A stretch of DNA of 6,608 bases from Microcaldota archaeon (lineage in GTDB: Archaea; Micrarchaeota; Micrarchaeia; Micrarchaeales; Micrarchaeaceae), in the NCBI GenBank assembly GCA_028867845.1, contig JAGWFU010000028.1, forward strand, positions 1 to 6,608, given 5' to 3'. The notes under the pieces were generated by a model. The model saw only the letters and a list, made by a program, of their open reading frames with translations, was not told the DNA's origin and ran no database searches. Position 1 is the stretch's first letter. Each line of letters starts with the position of its first letter. The position numbers and the translations under genes were made by a program. Of the stretch, positions 6,216 through 6,608 are shown one piece after another.

Positions 6216-6608
6216 TTGAAGGTCGGAGTCATCGTTGTCGTACTCATAGTGATAGCCGGAGCCGCATTTATACTGTTCCAGCATACGGCAGCGAGCGGCG
6301 CCGTTAGCTCTGACCAGGCTGTCCAGTTCGTAAAGAGCGACCTGCTCCAGATGAACCCCTCCGCCAACATTACGCTCATAAACGTCTCGCCCTCCAGGCT
6401 GCAAACTGGGAGCTGGAACATAGTGCTCAGCGTAGTCTACAACGCTACGAGGCCGTGCCCCACGCTCTTCATAGAGGGCTATGACTACCCTGCGACTGGC
6501 CTCGTGCCGAGCCTCGACAACCTCTACACGACCAAGTGCGTGATAAACGGGGTATCCGGCGCGCCCTCCTATGTGATAAGCTCTCCCGAGATAGCGATCG
6601 CGAGGTCG
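6216..6608 (+). CDS. Membrane-anchored extracytoplasmic protein, unknown (3' end beyond window)
   Basis: An open frame of 131 codons running off the right edge. From TTG 6216 it begins MKVGVIVVVLIVIAG and continues AAFILF, a single hydrophobic segment (about residues 3-21) that reads as a signal anchor. The rest is polar: SSDQAVQFVKSDLLQM, then three N-glycosylation sequons close together (NIT, NVS and NAT), two cysteines (in RPCPT and TKCVI) that could form a disulphide, and a Tyr/Pro-rich stretch (EGYDYPATGLVPS). These features suggest that the body lies outside the membrane. There is no in-frame ATG; the frame is open back to 6165, so TTG 6216 is preferred and ATT 6204 is an alternative. 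The ATG at 6196 is out of frame and soon hits a stop. I do not recognise the family. Confidence 0.72.
   Translation, partial: MKVGVIVVVLIVIAGAAFILFQHTAASGAVSSDQAVQFVKSDLLQMNPSANITLINVSPSRLQTGSWNIVLSVVYNATRPCPTLFIEGYDYPATGLVPSLDNLYTTKCVINGVSGAPSYVISSPEIAIARS

Noticed and set aside
5970..6421. Two overlapping minus-strand frames near the right end (5970-6404 and 6173-6421)
   Set aside because: They are antisense to the carbamoyltransferase end and to the membrane protein; the plus-strand frame has a coherent signal anchor and clustered sequons, and these do not.
1..6608. CRISPR array, tRNA, rRNA or insertion sequence
   Set aside because: Reading both strands showed no regularly spaced repeats, no cloverleaf-like sequence, no transposase and no terminal inverted repeats; intergenic space is under 150 bases everywhere.

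Overview
The window looks like a chromosomal segment of an archaeon. It carries an archaeal-type MCM replicative helicase, ribosomal protein S8e (a family found in archaea and eukaryotes but not bacteria), an archaeal-type methionyl-tRNA synthetase with a separate tRNA-binding beta protein, a DUF5678-like protein, and TATA-like rather than -10/-35 promoters. Arginine is mostly AGG and isoleucine mostly ATA, as in many archaea. Three genes probably start at TTG or GTG. A small-genome (DPANN, perhaps Micrarchaeota-like) source is a guess from the unusual gene neighbourhood and cannot be proved from this sequence.

Layout: (1) 1-1799, minus strand: mcm, cut by the left window edge so that its C-terminus is missing. 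(2) 1800-1940: divergent intergenic control region between mcm and metG. (3) 1941-3584, plus: metG. (4) 3585-4246, minus: a two-gene unit (DUF5678-like gene, then the MetRS beta / tRNA-binding OB-fold gene) that converges on metG with no base between the two stop codons. (5) 4247-4385: second divergent control region. (6) 4386-6172, plus: a likely operon of rps8e, an unrecognised charged protein and an ornithine-carbamoyltransferase-like enzyme, with spacers of 8-9 bases. (7) 6216-6608, plus: the N-terminal part of a membrane-anchored, probably extracytoplasmic protein, cut by the right edge.

Functionally most of the window is housekeeping: replication (MCM), tRNA charging (MetRS plus its beta protein) and translation (S8e). 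The carbamoyltransferase is the metabolic gene. It has the ornithine-type SMG loop but a proline where OTCases have the active-site cysteine of HCLP, and a lysine at the usual C-terminal arginine. The points most worth a second look are that enzyme's substrate, the unknown protein between rps8e and it, the split and convergent MetRS pair, the methionine-pocket substitution in MetRS, and the glycosylation-sequon-rich membrane protein. I found no mobile element, CRISPR array, tRNA, rRNA or convincing new multi-gene system.
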